Below are positions 35,747 through 45,282 of a stretch of 64,000 nt of DNA, piece after piece. The notes below the pieces were generated by a model. It did no database searches, had not been told where the DNA came from, and was given only the letters and a program-made list of their open reading frames with translations. Numbering within the stretch: the stretch's first letter is position 1; every line of letters starts with the position of its first letter. The translations under genes and the position numbers were made by a program. The DNA lies in assembly GCF_008274825.1 (NCBI RefSeq), contig NZ_CP030848.1:1364001-1428000 (forward strand), written 5' to 3'. This stretch comes from Sphingobacterium hotanense (lineage in GTDB: Bacteria > Bacteroidota > Bacteroidia > Sphingobacteriales > Sphingobacteriaceae).

Positions 35747-36972
35747 TTATTTATAAGACGTGTTCTTCAGGGTACTCAATTGTTTCTGTAATCTGTCAAT
35801 TCTTTTAAGTCTTCTATTTTCCAGTATTTTTATATCCTGGGGATGTAATTGATAGGGTTCCATGTCCCTCAGCACATGGTATGCAGCGGTCAATATCTTA
35901 TGTGCAATGGCTATTGTCGCCTTATTATGTCCTCTTCGGGCAGCGATCTGGTGATGCTTGACTGCAAGTAAGGGATTGGCCTTGGATCTAGAGGCTACCC
36001 ATGCGGCCTCTACGAGCGTCGTCTTGAGATACTTATTTCCATGTGTTGTTCTGGAGGAATACTTTTTTCCTGCACTCTCATTGTTGCCCGGGCAAACACC
36101 AGCCCATGAGGAAAGGTTCTGATGTGTTGCAAATTGGGTCATGTCCGTACCGATCTCTGAGACGATTCCTAATGCTACTTTGGAAGACACTCCCGGAATA
36201 GTCTCCAGTAGTTCCAGCTCCCGATACATGATCCTTGCGTACTGTTCCATCTGAGCCTCTGATTGTGCTATTTGTAGATTGATATGATCGATGGATTGCA
36301 GTATAAGGGTCAACATGAAGCGGTGGTGATCTGTGACCTTGCCAGTAAGTGCTTTAATCAGTTCTGCGTGTTTCTTGACCAGTGAACCCTTGGTATGCTT
36401 GCCAACAGCAAAGGATCGCTCTGACCTTTAGCCATGGATCGGACCATTTCCATGGCGCTTACACCGAATACGTCGCTGACCACGCTCCGCAGTTTGACGT
36501 TGGCAGATTCAAGGATGTTCTGCAACCGGTTCTTTTCTGCAGTCCGCATCGCGATCAGCTTGCGTCTATGTCGGTAGAGCTCCCTGAGCTCCCGGATATG
36601 TTGTGCTGGAATGAAGCTACCCTTCAGTAGACCGGAAAGAAGCAGTTTGGCGATCCATTCGCTATCCTTCTTATCGGTCTTCTGCCCCGGAACATTCTTG
36701 ATGTGGCGGGCATTGACCAACAAAATGTGAAAGTAATCTTCCAAAACCGCGTAAACCGGTCGCCAGTAAACACCGGTGCTCTCCATGGCAACCTGTGTAA
36801 TGGGATGGGATTGAAGCCATTGCACTAAATCATACAGGTCATCCGTAAAAGTTAAGAAGGTTTTTGTCTCTGTATCAAAATCACTACCTTTAATGGTAGC
36901 AACTACTGTGTCTTTATGGACATCCAGTCCACAGCCACGATCAAGAATAAAGGGTAATCCGCTGACAGCCAT
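35747..36972 (-). pseudogene. IS110-family transposase, frameshifted
   Basis: Two reverse-strand parts make one IS110 transposase. The upstream part (36358-36972) has the DEDD RuvC-like domain: GLDVHKDTVVA, AMESTGVYWRP and [15 protein letters not shown]. The downstream part (35747-36316 from its first ATG) has the Tnp_IS116/110/902 domain: LETIPGVSSKVALGIVSEIG and WAGVCPGNNESAGKKYS. Around 36387-36394 the frame shifts. The intact reading would need one more A (PKG instead of PRV), after which the code continues KGSLVKKHAELIKAL into the second part. A one-base loss, real or a sequencing error, explains it. Confidence 0.88.
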
Positions 36973-37040
36973 AGGTCTTATATTTATTGGTGCTAAGATA
37001 CCGTTTTGGCTAAATGCCTATTGGGACTATGAGCCCGTGA

Positions 37041-37100
37041 CTTTCATGGCTGTTGGTGATACCCGAGTATCATGAATGTTTTTTTGGAAAGTGTCTGTTT
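37041..37100 (+). repeat. diverged copy of the 77-bp repeat
   Basis: ACTTTCATGGCTGTTGGT, then TATCATGAATGTTTTTTT and GGAAAGTGTCTGTTTT align in order with the tandem units at 18.7-18.9 kb. It contains GATAC-CCGA-GTATC and ends in T7. It directly adjoins the upstream side of the IS110 remnant. Confidence 0.65.
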
Positions 37101-37280
37101 TAAAAAATCATCAAATGCATCATTGCTGCCGATGTTGAAAGAAAGCCATAAATGCTTTGAGTAGCATTTTTTTAACCGCTAGCAAGGCGTCTGTTGCTTT
37201 CACTATTTCCCTAGAATGATTAATTAGCTGTCATTTAATCATTAGGGAAACGGCTTTAAAATGTTCTAAGTGTATACAAT

Positions 37281-37312
37281 GAGAAGGGGCTGTCTTTTGG
37301 ACAGCCCCTCTC
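37281..37312. terminator. hairpin after the OmpA-like gene
   Basis: AGGGGCTGTC pairs with GACAGCCCCT around TTTTG. The T tract downstream is weak, so the call is moderate. Confidence 0.65.
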
Positions 37313-37338
37313 TATTGTGTTTATAGTTTTAGTTATTC

Positions 37339-38667
37339 CTAGTAAAGGGTAAACTCAACACGTCTGTTTTGTTGACGGCCTTCTGCAGTTTTGTTTGTAG
37401 CGATAGGTTGGTTTGGACCATAACCTGTAGCTTCGATGCGAGAAGCGTTAGCACCTTTAGATACTAAGTAAGATTTTACAGATTCAGCACGCTCTTTCGA
37501 TAAACGTAAGTTAGTTTGCATTGAACCTGTGTTGTCTGTGTGACCAGCTAATTTCAAGCTGAAGTTTTTCTCGATCAATAAAGCAGCAACTCTGTTTAAT
37601 GATTCGTAAGAAGTTGAACGGATTGTCGCTTTACCTAAGTCGAATTCTAAGTTTTTGATTGCTTCATCAACTACTTTTTTATCTTCTTCAGTAACTACGA
37701 TTTTCTCTACAACTTTAGTTTCATGTTTGATTTCAGGAAGAGGACATCCAGCACCATCCACTTTTACACCCGCTGGAGTATTTGGACATTTGTCGAATTT
37801 GTTAGCAACACCGTCGCCATCATCATCGTTCAAATCGCTGCTGATACCTGCTAATTCTGATTTTAAAGCTTCGTTAGATGCTACTAATGCATCGCGCTCT
37901 GCTTTTAACTCATCATATTTCTTAACTAAAGTACCTACTGGGTTACTATTACCTAAGTAAGGTTTGCTGCCATCACCAAGAGCGATTTCTAGACCAGCGT
38001 GTGCATACGAGAATAAGTCATTCTTGTATTGACCTGCAGGAACACCGTCGAAGTCTTGGTTAGCCCAGTTTAACTGGTATCCTAAGTCGATGTTGATTCC
38101 TTTAGCAACTGCAAATTTGAAACCTGCGTCGATAGGAACGTATAATTTCGTTTGTGAGTCAGCAGTTGATGCAGTTCCGTCAACTGTAGTCGTTGTTTCG
38201 AAGTTTAAAGCACCAAGACCAATCGAAGCGTAAGGCTTGATAATGCTGTTAAAGAATCTCCAGTTTGTGTTTGCTAACGTGAATTCTCCTGATAATGCAG
38301 CCGACCAAGGCATTTTTGTTTCGAATGCTGATACGGTACCTGCAGCGGCATTTTCATTTGTTCCTGAAACTTTACCACCTAGGTATTGTGCTTTAATACC
38401 GAAAGAAGGGGAGATTTGTTTTTTGATGTAGGCACTGTATCCTACGTTGTGGTCTAACTTGTCAAATCCAGCTCTGTTGAAACCGAAGATGTTAGATTGG
38501 TTTAATATTCCCGCGTTCACTCCAATCGACCAAGTTCTGTATTCTGATGATGATCCAAGAGGTGTAGTTCCCTCTACTGTTGTTGTGTTTTGTTGAGCAA
38601 AAGCTGTTGAGGTAATAAGACCTGCGACAGCAAATAGGCTAGCTTTTTTTAAGTAGTTTGTTTTCAT
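37339..38667 (-). CDS. OmpA-family outer-membrane protein
   Basis: A 442-residue protein. The signal peptide ends STAFAQ. A beta-barrel domain (about 45-235) follows, then a helical stretch and a calcium-binding thrombospondin type 3 repeat (DDDGDGVANKFDKCPNTPAG). The C-terminal OmpA domain has the peptidoglycan-binding motif LAGHTDNTGSMQTNLRLSKE and ends in RRVEFTLY. It links the outer membrane to the cell wall. It lies about 100 bases downstream of a universal stress gene on the same strand, separated by a perfect hairpin. Confidence 0.93.
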   Translation of the reverse strand: MKTNYLKKASLFAVAGLITSTAFAQQNTTTVEGTTPLGSSSEYRTWSIGVNAGILNQSNIFGFNRAGFDKLDHNVGYSAYIKKQISPSFGIKAQYLGGKVSGTNENAAAGTVSAFETKMPWSAALSGEFTLANTNWRFFNSIIKPYASIGLGALNFETTTTVDGTASTADSQTKLYVPIDAGFKFAVAKGINIDLGYQLNWANQDFDGVPAGQYKNDLFSYAHAGLEIALGDGSKPYLGNSNPVGTLVKKYDELKAERDALVASNEALKSELAGISSDLNDDDGDGVANKFDKCPNTPAGVKVDGAGCPLPEIKHETKVVEKIVVTEEDKKVVDEAIKNLEFDLGKATIRSTSYESLNRVAALLIEKNFSLKLAGHTDNTGSMQTNLRLSKERAESVKSYLVSKGANASRIEATGYGPNQPIATNKTAEGRQQNRRVEFTLY

Positions 38668-38703
38668 GTGACTAAATTTTACACTTGCTATCGATTAGGC
38701 AAA

Positions 38704-38735
38704 TTTGTTGCCAAAACTTGCGTCTTGGCAACAAA
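38704..38735. repeat. 11-bp perfect inverted repeat upstream of ompA-like gene
   Basis: TTTGTTGCCAA at 38704-38714 pairs with TTGGCAACAAA at 38725-38735, with a 10-base spacer. It lies between the universal stress gene and the OmpA gene and could be a terminator without a T tract or an operator. Confidence 0.8.
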
Positions 38736-38768
38736 GGCTGTAAAATTTGTAGCTTCGTTGTAGCTGTA

Positions 38769-39632
38769 TTAGTCTTTTTGAGGAAGTACGCGTGCGAAGA
38801 AGGTAGGTAACTTAATGTCAAACGCAAGTTTCTTAACTACGTTTGATTCAGTGAGTTGGCGGAATACGCTCTTACGGCTTTTTGTTAATAAAAGAATGTC
38901 AACCTGCTCATCAATTAATACGGAAGTTACTGCTTGTGCGACACTTTCTTTTTGACGCATAAACAATGATTGTGGTTTGATGATGTAGGTAATATCAGAT
39001 ATGCCTAGCTCATTTTCTATACGGTTTATGAAGTTTTTGAAATCAGCATCAATATCTTTTATTTCTCTATCTTTCACATTGACGTGAATCAATACCAACT
39101 CAAAGTCTTTTTTGAATAGTGGGAATGACTGGCTTAAGCATGTTAATTCCGCATCTTTAAAATTACATAATAAGGCTACGCGATTTTTTTTAAGTTTGGT
39201 AGCATCTAATGGAACCGCTAGGAGTGGGGTTCTTGTGTTCAGGATGGTGTCATAGGTGTTGCTTCCAATGAAGATAGCTTCCATTCCTGATGAGCCCTTT
39301 GTACCCATAACAACGGCATCGTACGATTCCGCATTAGTGATTTTTTTGATTTCATCGTATAAATTACCGTCGCGGAAGATCGCAGTGGACTGCACGCTTG
39401 GATAATTCTTTTCGATTTCTGCAATGATATTTTTCATATCTCGCTCTGCCATCGGTACGCGAGGATCTTTCAAAGATGGATCATTTTGAGCATTTATATA
39501 AATGTTAGTATGATCTGCAAATACATGCAGTAAGTCTAATGACTGTCCTGATTCTTGTGCGATCTGGCATGCATATTCTACAGCAACGGCTGAGTATTCC
39601 GAAAAATCTATAGGTATTAATAATTTGCTCAT
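38769..39632 (-). CDS. universal stress protein, tandem UspA domains
   Basis: A 287-residue protein from the ATG at 39632 (MSKLLIPIDFSEYSAVAVEY). An upstream in-frame start would overlap the preceding gene. The first UspA domain has IPIDFSEYS and GTKGSSGMEAIFIGSN, a nucleotide-binding glycine motif. The second domain is more diverged. UspA proteins help in stress survival, with ATP binding in some members. It starts 19 bases after the other universal stress gene and is probably co-transcribed with it. Confidence 0.88.
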   Translation of the reverse strand: MSKLLIPIDFSEYSAVAVEYACQIAQESGQSLDLLHVFADHTNIYINAQNDPSLKDPRVPMAERDMKNIIAEIEKNYPSVQSTAIFRDGNLYDEIKKITNAESYDAVVMGTKGSSGMEAIFIGSNTYDTILNTRTPLLAVPLDATKLKKNRVALLCNFKDAELTCLSQSFPLFKKDFELVLIHVNVKDREIKDIDADFKNFINRIENELGISDITYIIKPQSLFMRQKESVAQAVTSVLIDEQVDILLLTKSRKSVFRQLTESNVVKKLAFDIKLPTFFARVLPQKD

Positions 39633-39651
39633 GATTTCAATATGTTGAATG

Positions 39652-40485
39652 TTATATTTTGTCAAAAAATGCGGGTTTGTTTATCTCTAATGCGATAGCC
39701 TTCGATACGGAACTTGTAAACAAGCGCTCGAAAAATGTCTTGCGGCTCGGAGTTACCAGAATAACGTCTGGATTAATATCTTGGATTAATTTTTCAACGA
39801 CCTCTGATACAGTATCCAACTCATCATCGTCTTTCTGTATCGGTTCGGCATAGCTGCTCACCTGATCCACCTGAGTCATTTCCTTAATGTTGTATGCCCA
39901 GTTATTCAACGTGTCCAGTACGTTTTCTCTTTTTTGGCTAGCCTTGTAGACGTGTATAAGTGAAAGGGATTTCGTTTCATCGACAAGGCGAAGATATTCT
40001 GTCAATGTGTCCAACTCTTCATGCTTGAAGTTTGTTAACAAGGCGATATGATTGCTCTCAAAGTGATATTCTTCATTTGGAACAACGACTACCGGAATAC
40101 TTGATTTTGCGGCAACAGCCATGGTTGTGCTGCCCCAATAAACAGATTTTGCTTTGCTCGCCCCTGACGCCCCCATAATAATCAGGTCGAACATCCCTGA
40201 ATTCGACATCTCGGCAAGCTTATCCACGATTAAAGCTCTAGAGCATTCGATATAAAAATCTACTGCTGGAAATTGATCTACCAATTTATCTTTTAGCTCT
40301 GCGATCAAAAGGTCTGCTTTTAAGATAGGATCCGTTAGATCGTCGTCAATACTGTCGCCTACAGAGGAGGTTGTATAACAGTGGAGCAACATGATACCGG
40401 CATTTCTTTTTGTAGCGAGTTCACAGGCGTATAGAGCGGCAAATTCCGAGTTTTTGGAAAAATCGGTAGGGACAATAATCGTCAT
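39652..40485 (-). CDS. universal stress protein, tandem UspA domains
   Basis: A 277-residue protein with the same layout as its downstream neighbour: IVPTDFSKNSEFAALYACELA at the N-terminus (first 20 residues diagnostic) and GASGASKAKSVYWGS as the glycine-rich nucleotide loop. The C-terminal half is diverged and ends KPAFFDKI. The two genes likely arose by duplication. It is first in the reverse-strand set, opposite to alaS. Confidence 0.86.
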   Translation of the reverse strand: MTIIVPTDFSKNSEFAALYACELATKRNAGIMLLHCYTTSSVGDSIDDDLTDPILKADLLIAELKDKLVDQFPAVDFYIECSRALIVDKLAEMSNSGMFDLIIMGASGASKAKSVYWGSTTMAVAAKSSIPVVVVPNEEYHFESNHIALLTNFKHEELDTLTEYLRLVDETKSLSLIHVYKASQKRENVLDTLNNWAYNIKEMTQVDQVSSYAEPIQKDDDELDTVSEVVEKLIQDINPDVILVTPSRKTFFERLFTSSVSKAIALEINKPAFFDKI

Positions 40486-40592
40486 CTTTTTGATTTATTG
40501 AGTTGTTCTTTATTAAGAATATAAATTTACTAAAAATATCGGTGATTATGACAAAAGTTGGTTTTTAAGACTCTTTTAACGTCAATTTTGAG

Positions 40593-40600
40593 TAAGTTTG
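40593..40600 (+). promoter_or_regulatory. -7 box (TAAGTTTG) of alaS
   Basis: An exact TAnnTTTG match, 23 bases before the ATG. A TTTT stretch lies upstream at a shorter than normal spacing. Confidence 0.5.
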
Positions 40601-40623
40601 CAAGTAAAATATTTACGAAATAG

Positions 40624-43239
40624 ATGACTAGCAGAGAAATACGCCAGGCTTTTTTAGATTTTTTCAAGAGTAAGGGACATCAGATCGTTCCATCCGCTCC
40701 TGTGGTAGTGAAAAACGACCCAACATTAATGTTCACGAATGCTGGTATGAACCAGTTTAAGGACTTGTTTTTAGGAGAGGCAGCTATCAAATATCCGCGT
40801 GTGGCGGACACACAACGATGTCTTCGTGTTTCTGGTAAACATAATGACTTAGAGGAGGTGGGAATTGATACCTATCACCATACCTTGTTTGAGATGCTTG
40901 GAAACTGGTCATTTGGCGATTATTTTAAAAAGGAAGCAATTGAATGGGCTTGGGAACTTCTGACAGGGGTTTTCAAACTGGATAAAGACCGTCTTTATGT
41001 AACGATTTTTGAGGGTGATGCGACAGAGGGTTTACAACGCGATTTAGAAGCTTTCGATCTATGGAAGGCATTAATTGCTGAGGACAGAATTCTATTAGGA
41101 AATAAGAAGGATAATTTCTGGGAGATGGGCGACACAGGACCATGTGGACCATGTTCGGAAATTCATTACGATATGCGTTCCGACGAAGAGCGCGCGAAAG
41201 TAAAAGGTCAGGACTTGGTGAATGCGGACGATCCGCAGGTTATTGAGATCTGGAACCTGGTATTTATGCAATTCAATCGACTTAAAGATAAATCTTTGAA
41301 GGCACTTCCTGCAAAGCATGTCGACACTGGGATGGGCTTCGAGCGTTTGGTTCGTTGCATTCAAGGCAAGACATCGAACTACGACACGGATGTTTTTCAA
41401 CCATTGATCCAATACATTGCGGAAAAATCAACCATCGCTTATGGTGCTGATGAGAAAACGGATATCGCTATGCGTGTTTTGTCAGATCATATCCGTGCGG
41501 TTAGTTTCGCCATTGCCGATGGACAATTACCTTCGAATAATAAAGCCGGCTATGTGATTCGTCGTATCCTAAGACGCGCTGTTCGTTATGCTTATACATT
41601 TTTGAATTTTAAATCACCGTTTATCCATGAGTTGGTTCCGGTATTAGCGGAGCAATTTAAAGGGGTATTTGATGAACTTTATAGTCAACAAGATTTTGTT
41701 GAGAAAGTTGTTTTGGAAGAAGAGGTTTCCTTTCTACGTACTTTGACGACAGGTATTCAGCGATTTGAGAACTACGTTGTAAATCAACCTTCGATCGATG
41801 GTAATTTTGCATTCGAATTATTCGATACTTATGGTTTCCCAATCGACTTAACAGAGCTACTTGCTCGTGAGCAAGGCTTGACAGTAGATATGACCGGTTT
41901 TGAGCAGGCATTGTTCGCGCAGAAGGAACGCTCGCGTGCCGCTACTGCAATTGATACGGGCGATTGGGTTATTGTATCTGATAATCAGGATACGGAATTT
42001 GTAGGTTATGATGTTTTAACGGCTCAAACAGAGATCGTGAAGTATCGTAAGGTTTCTGCTAAGGGAAAAGATCAGTTCCAATTGGTATTATCAGAAACTC
42101 CGTTCTATGCTGAAGGCGGTGGTCAGGTCGGAGACACGGGATATCTTCGTTCGCTAGAAACGAATGAGAAGATTTCTATTGTTGACACTAAAAAGGAAAA
42201 CGGTCTTATTATTCATTTCGTCAATCAATTACCGACGGTATTGACTGGTGAGTTTGAAGCTGTCGTGAATGCCGGAAAGCGTAAAGACACGGAAGCAAAT
42301 CACTCCGCAACTCACTTATTGCATGCTGCATTGAAGCAGGTATTAGGCGAACATGTAAATCAAAAAGGCTCGTTAGTATCGCCGGATGTCTTGCGATTTG
42401 ATATATCTCATTTTGCAAAAATGACCTATGAGGAGATCAAAGAGGTAGAAGATATTGTTAATGCGAAGATTCGCGAGGATATTTCGCTAAAAGAGGAGCG
42501 TAATGTACCTTATCAACAGGCTATAGAATCTGGAGTAACAGCATTATTTGGTGAGAAATATGGAGATCACGTACGTGTAATTACCTTTGATGATAAATAT
42601 TCCAAGGAGCTTTGCGGCGGTACGCACGTTCGTGCTACTGGACAGATTGGTTTCTTTAAAATAGTTTCTGAATCGGCAGTGGCCGCTGGTGTTCGTCGTA
42701 TTGAGGCGATCACAGGAACGAAAGCACAGCAGGTAATACGTGAATACTTTGAGTTGGTGGACAACATGAAGGGGATTTTAAATAATCCTAAAGACTTCGT
42801 GTCTGCGATGAGCAAAATCATCGATGAAAACAGTGCCTTGCGTATAGAGATTGAGAAAAGCATTACAGAGAAATCATTGAAGATGCGTGCGGAATTAGAA
42901 TCTAAATTTGAGCGTATCGGTGAAATCAACTTCTTATCTGCAATTGTTGATCTTCCAAATGCCGACGCGGTTAAGACCTTAGCATTTGCGTTGAAAGGAG
43001 CTGTCAATAATCTATTCCTAGTATTAGGAGCTAATTTTGATGGCAAACCAAGTTTGACGGTTATGATTTCTGACGAATTAGCGAAATCAAAGAATTTAAA
43101 TGCCGGCAATATTGTACGCGAGTTGGCAAAAGATATCCAAGGTGGTGGAGGTGGTCAGCCATTCTTCGCAACTGCAGGAGGAAAGAATAGTGCTGGTTTG
43201 CAAACTGCGATTGACCGTGCGAGAGAATTTGTAAAGTAA
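40624..43239 (+). CDS. alaS: alanyl-tRNA synthetase
   Basis: It charges tRNA-Ala. The 871 residues show the class II catalytic core (FFKSKGHQIVPSAPVV, NAGMNQFKDLFLG, GDTGPCGPCSEIHYD), the editing domain with HSATHLLHAAL and CGGTHV (zinc-binding His/Cys set), and the C-Ala domain with the glycine motif GGGGGQPFFATAGG. Length is normal. A lipoprotein gene follows after 6 bases, suggesting a shared transcript. Confidence 0.97.
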   Translation: MTSREIRQAFLDFFKSKGHQIVPSAPVVVKNDPTLMFTNAGMNQFKDLFLGEAAIKYPRVADTQRCLRVSGKHNDLEEVGIDTYHHTLFEMLGNWSFGDYFKKEAIEWAWELLTGVFKLDKDRLYVTIFEGDATEGLQRDLEAFDLWKALIAEDRILLGNKKDNFWEMGDTGPCGPCSEIHYDMRSDEERAKVKGQDLVNADDPQVIEIWNLVFMQFNRLKDKSLKALPAKHVDTGMGFERLVRCIQGKTSNYDTDVFQPLIQYIAEKSTIAYGADEKTDIAMRVLSDHIRAVSFAIADGQLPSNNKAGYVIRRILRRAVRYAYTFLNFKSPFIHELVPVLAEQFKGVFDELYSQQDFVEKVVLEEEVSFLRTLTTGIQRFENYVVNQPSIDGNFAFELFDTYGFPIDLTELLAREQGLTVDMTGFEQALFAQKERSRAATAIDTGDWVIVSDNQDTEFVGYDVLTAQTEIVKYRKVSAKGKDQFQLVLSETPFYAEGGGQVGDTGYLRSLETNEKISIVDTKKENGLIIHFVNQLPTVLTGEFEAVVNAGKRKDTEANHSATHLLHAALKQVLGEHVNQKGSLVSPDVLRFDISHFAKMTYEEIKEVEDIVNAKIREDISLKEERNVPYQQAIESGVTALFGEKYGDHVRVITFDDKYSKELCGGTHVRATGQIGFFKIVSESAVAAGVRRIEAITGTKAQQVIREYFELVDNMKGILNNPKDFVSAMSKIIDENSALRIEIEKSITEKSLKMRAELESKFERIGEINFLSAIVDLPNADAVKTLAFALKGAVNNLFLVLGANFDGKPSLTVMISDELAKSKNLNAGNIVRELAKDIQGGGGGQPFFATAGGKNSAGLQTAIDRAREFVK

Positions 43240-43245
43240 AATAGA

Positions 43246-44349
43246 ATGAACAAGTCCGTATTACATATTTGTAGTTTATTGTTAGCGGGAGGGATGTTTG
43301 CATCCTGTGCTAATGATGAAAATATCCAGATTAAAGGAGTTATTGATAACCCGGGGAATGTGAAGGTGGTTAATTTTTACGAGGGAGACCGTAAGTTGGA
43401 TTCTACGTTTATTGCAGACGGCAATAGATTTAAGTTTGAGAGACCGGCTACGCAAGAGCGATTGTTAACAGTTGCTGTAGGCAAGAATCGTTATCCGGTT
43501 ATTGTAGAACCTGGCAAGGCACTCACCTTTTCAGTTGATATGCAGCAACCTGAAAACTATTCAGTAGAAGGGTCGGAGCTATCGACAAAACTCAAAGACT
43601 TTGCTGCTTTGAAGGGACGCATTGATTTTGTTAGAGACTCCCTGCAACAAGTATTTACAAAAGCGACAAGTGATCTAGGTGTCAATGAAATTCAGAATCT
43701 TCGTTCGGAGATGCTACAGAAATTTGAACCCTTCTTCAAAGATTACGTAAAAGAATCTGTGGAGTTTGCGAATAAGAATCAAGATCTAGCTGGTTTCTAT
43801 GTAATGAGCACCTTAGATCCGGAGATGGCGGAACAAGAATTGATTAGCTATGCTGATGAAATAAAAGATAAGTTCACCGACAATCGCTATGTCAACGATT
43901 TCAAAACAGAGGTGAATAAACTTCGGAAGTTGGCGATCGGTCAGCCGGCGCCTGCACTGCAAGCTTACACCAAGGATAATAAGCTTGTGAAGCTTTCAGA
44001 CTTTCAAGGTAAAACCGTCTTGGTCGATTTCTGGGCTTCATGGTGTATGCCATGTCGTGAGGAAAATCCAAACATTGTTAAGCAATATCACAGATTTAAG
44101 AATAAGAATTTCACCGTTCTTGGAGTATCATTAGATAATAATCCAGGTCCATGGATGCGCGCGATTGCAGAAGATAAGTTGGAATGGACTAATATTTCCG
44201 ATCTGCAAGCTTGGAGTTCACCCCTAGTCATAGACTACCAAATCAAAGGTATTCCTACCTCTTACATTGTGGATGGTACGGGAAAGATAATTGCTAAGAA
44301 CTTAAGAGGGCAGGAGTTAGAAGATTTTTTAACGAAAACCTTAAATTAA
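43246..44349 (+). CDS. TlpA-like thiol-disulfide lipoprotein
   Basis: A 367-residue redox protein. The lipobox (MFASC near residue 22) predicts lipid anchoring. The N-terminal half resembles the DUF4369 domain found before thioredoxin domains in Bacteroidota. The C-terminal thioredoxin fold (about 225-365) has the active site WASWCMPCREENP and the cis-Pro in KGIPTSYIVDG. It probably acts as a periplasmic thiol reductase or oxidase. It is closely spaced after alaS. Confidence 0.9.
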   Translation: MNKSVLHICSLLLAGGMFASCANDENIQIKGVIDNPGNVKVVNFYEGDRKLDSTFIADGNRFKFERPATQERLLTVAVGKNRYPVIVEPGKALTFSVDMQQPENYSVEGSELSTKLKDFAALKGRIDFVRDSLQQVFTKATSDLGVNEIQNLRSEMLQKFEPFFKDYVKESVEFANKNQDLAGFYVMSTLDPEMAEQELISYADEIKDKFTDNRYVNDFKTEVNKLRKLAIGQPAPALQAYTKDNKLVKLSDFQGKTVLVDFWASWCMPCREENPNIVKQYHRFKNKNFTVLGVSLDNNPGPWMRAIAEDKLEWTNISDLQAWSSPLVIDYQIKGIPTSYIVDGTGKIIAKNLRGQELEDFLTKTLN

Positions 44350-44453
44350 GAATAATGCATTGTTAAGTTATATTTAAGTGTTAACAATTATATAATATTT
44401 GATTAACTTTATCTTATGATTAAGTACATAACTTAGCAAAAAAAATACATTAT

Positions 44454-45146
44454 ATGGCTAGTAAGCAGAAAATTCTAGTGGTTGACGATGAAGCAGACAT
44501 TGTTGAATTGATTTCGTATAATTTAACCAAAGAGGGATACCAAGTTTACACCGCTGCTAACGGTAAAGAAGGAATTAAAGTTGCAAAGGAAGTTTATCCA
44601 GATTTAATCATCTTGGATGTGATGATGCCGGAAATGGATGGTATTGAAGCTTGTCGTTTAATGCGTTCTATGCCTGAATTCAAACAGACTTTCATGGTTT
44701 TCTTAACAGCGAGAAGCGAGGAATATTCGGAAATTGCTGGATTCCATGTTGGTGCGGATGATTATATTGCTAAACCAATCAAGCCGCGCGCTTTGATGAG
44801 CCGTATCAATGCTATCTTACGTAGAAACACATCCGAAGTTATTGATGATCAAGCGACAGATAAGCTAGAGATTTCAGACTTAGTAATCGACCGTGACTCT
44901 TTCTTAGTGTACCGTGGCGAAGAAAAGTTCGTATTAGCGAAGAAGGAGTTTGAGCTTTTATACTTATTAGCCTCGAAACCTAATAAGGTTTTTACACGAG
45001 AGCAAATCTTAAAAGCAATCTGGGAAGATTCAGTAGTTGTAACCAATCGTACGATTGATGTTCATATTCGAAAACTACGTGAGAAGATTGGGGATAGCTA
45101 TGTTACTACGGTAAAAGGAGTTGGCTATAAATTCGAATTAAATTAA
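44454..45146 (+). CDS. OmpR/PhoB-family response regulator
   Basis: A 230-residue two-component regulator. The receiver domain (about 5-120) carries the acidic pair in VVDDEAD, the phospho-acceptor Asp in LIILDVMMPEMDG and the Lys in DDYIAKPIKP. The C-terminal winged helix has the recognition segment VVTNRTIDVHIRKLREKIGD. No histidine kinase gene lies beside it, so the partner is encoded elsewhere. It has a strong terminator. Confidence 0.93.
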   Translation: MASKQKILVVDDEADIVELISYNLTKEGYQVYTAANGKEGIKVAKEVYPDLIILDVMMPEMDGIEACRLMRSMPEFKQTFMVFLTARSEEYSEIAGFHVGADDYIAKPIKPRALMSRINAILRRNTSEVIDDQATDKLEISDLVIDRDSFLVYRGEEKFVLAKKEFELLYLLASKPNKVFTREQILKAIWEDSVVVTNRTIDVHIRKLREKIGDSYVTTVKGVGYKFELN

Positions 45147-45164
45147 CACAAAATTAATTAATAT

Positions 45165-45190
45165 AAAACCGGACTTGGTCCGGTTTTTGT
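45165..45190 (+). terminator. hairpin terminator
   Basis: AAAACCGGAC pairs perfectly with GTCCGGTTTT around a three-base loop, followed by T residues. Confidence 0.92.
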
Positions 45191-45282
45191 TTTTTATGGC
45201 AGTCAATCGATTGCGTTGACTGATTTTATCTCTATATTTAGAAAGAAATTATAACGAAAACTTAAATTAAACGAGAACAATT

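Larger units (their letters stand above)
36973..37338. other. spacer between IS110 and ompA-like gene
   Basis: No gene. About 70 bases directly upstream of the IS110 frame may belong to that element. Then follows the diverged 77-bp repeat copy, AT-rich sequence, and the hairpin that closes the OmpA-like gene. Confidence 0.55.

Noticed and set aside
45191..45282. glmS ribozyme upstream of glmS
   Set aside because: The spacer is short and AT-rich and shows no ribozyme core; the ribozyme is known from Firmicutes.
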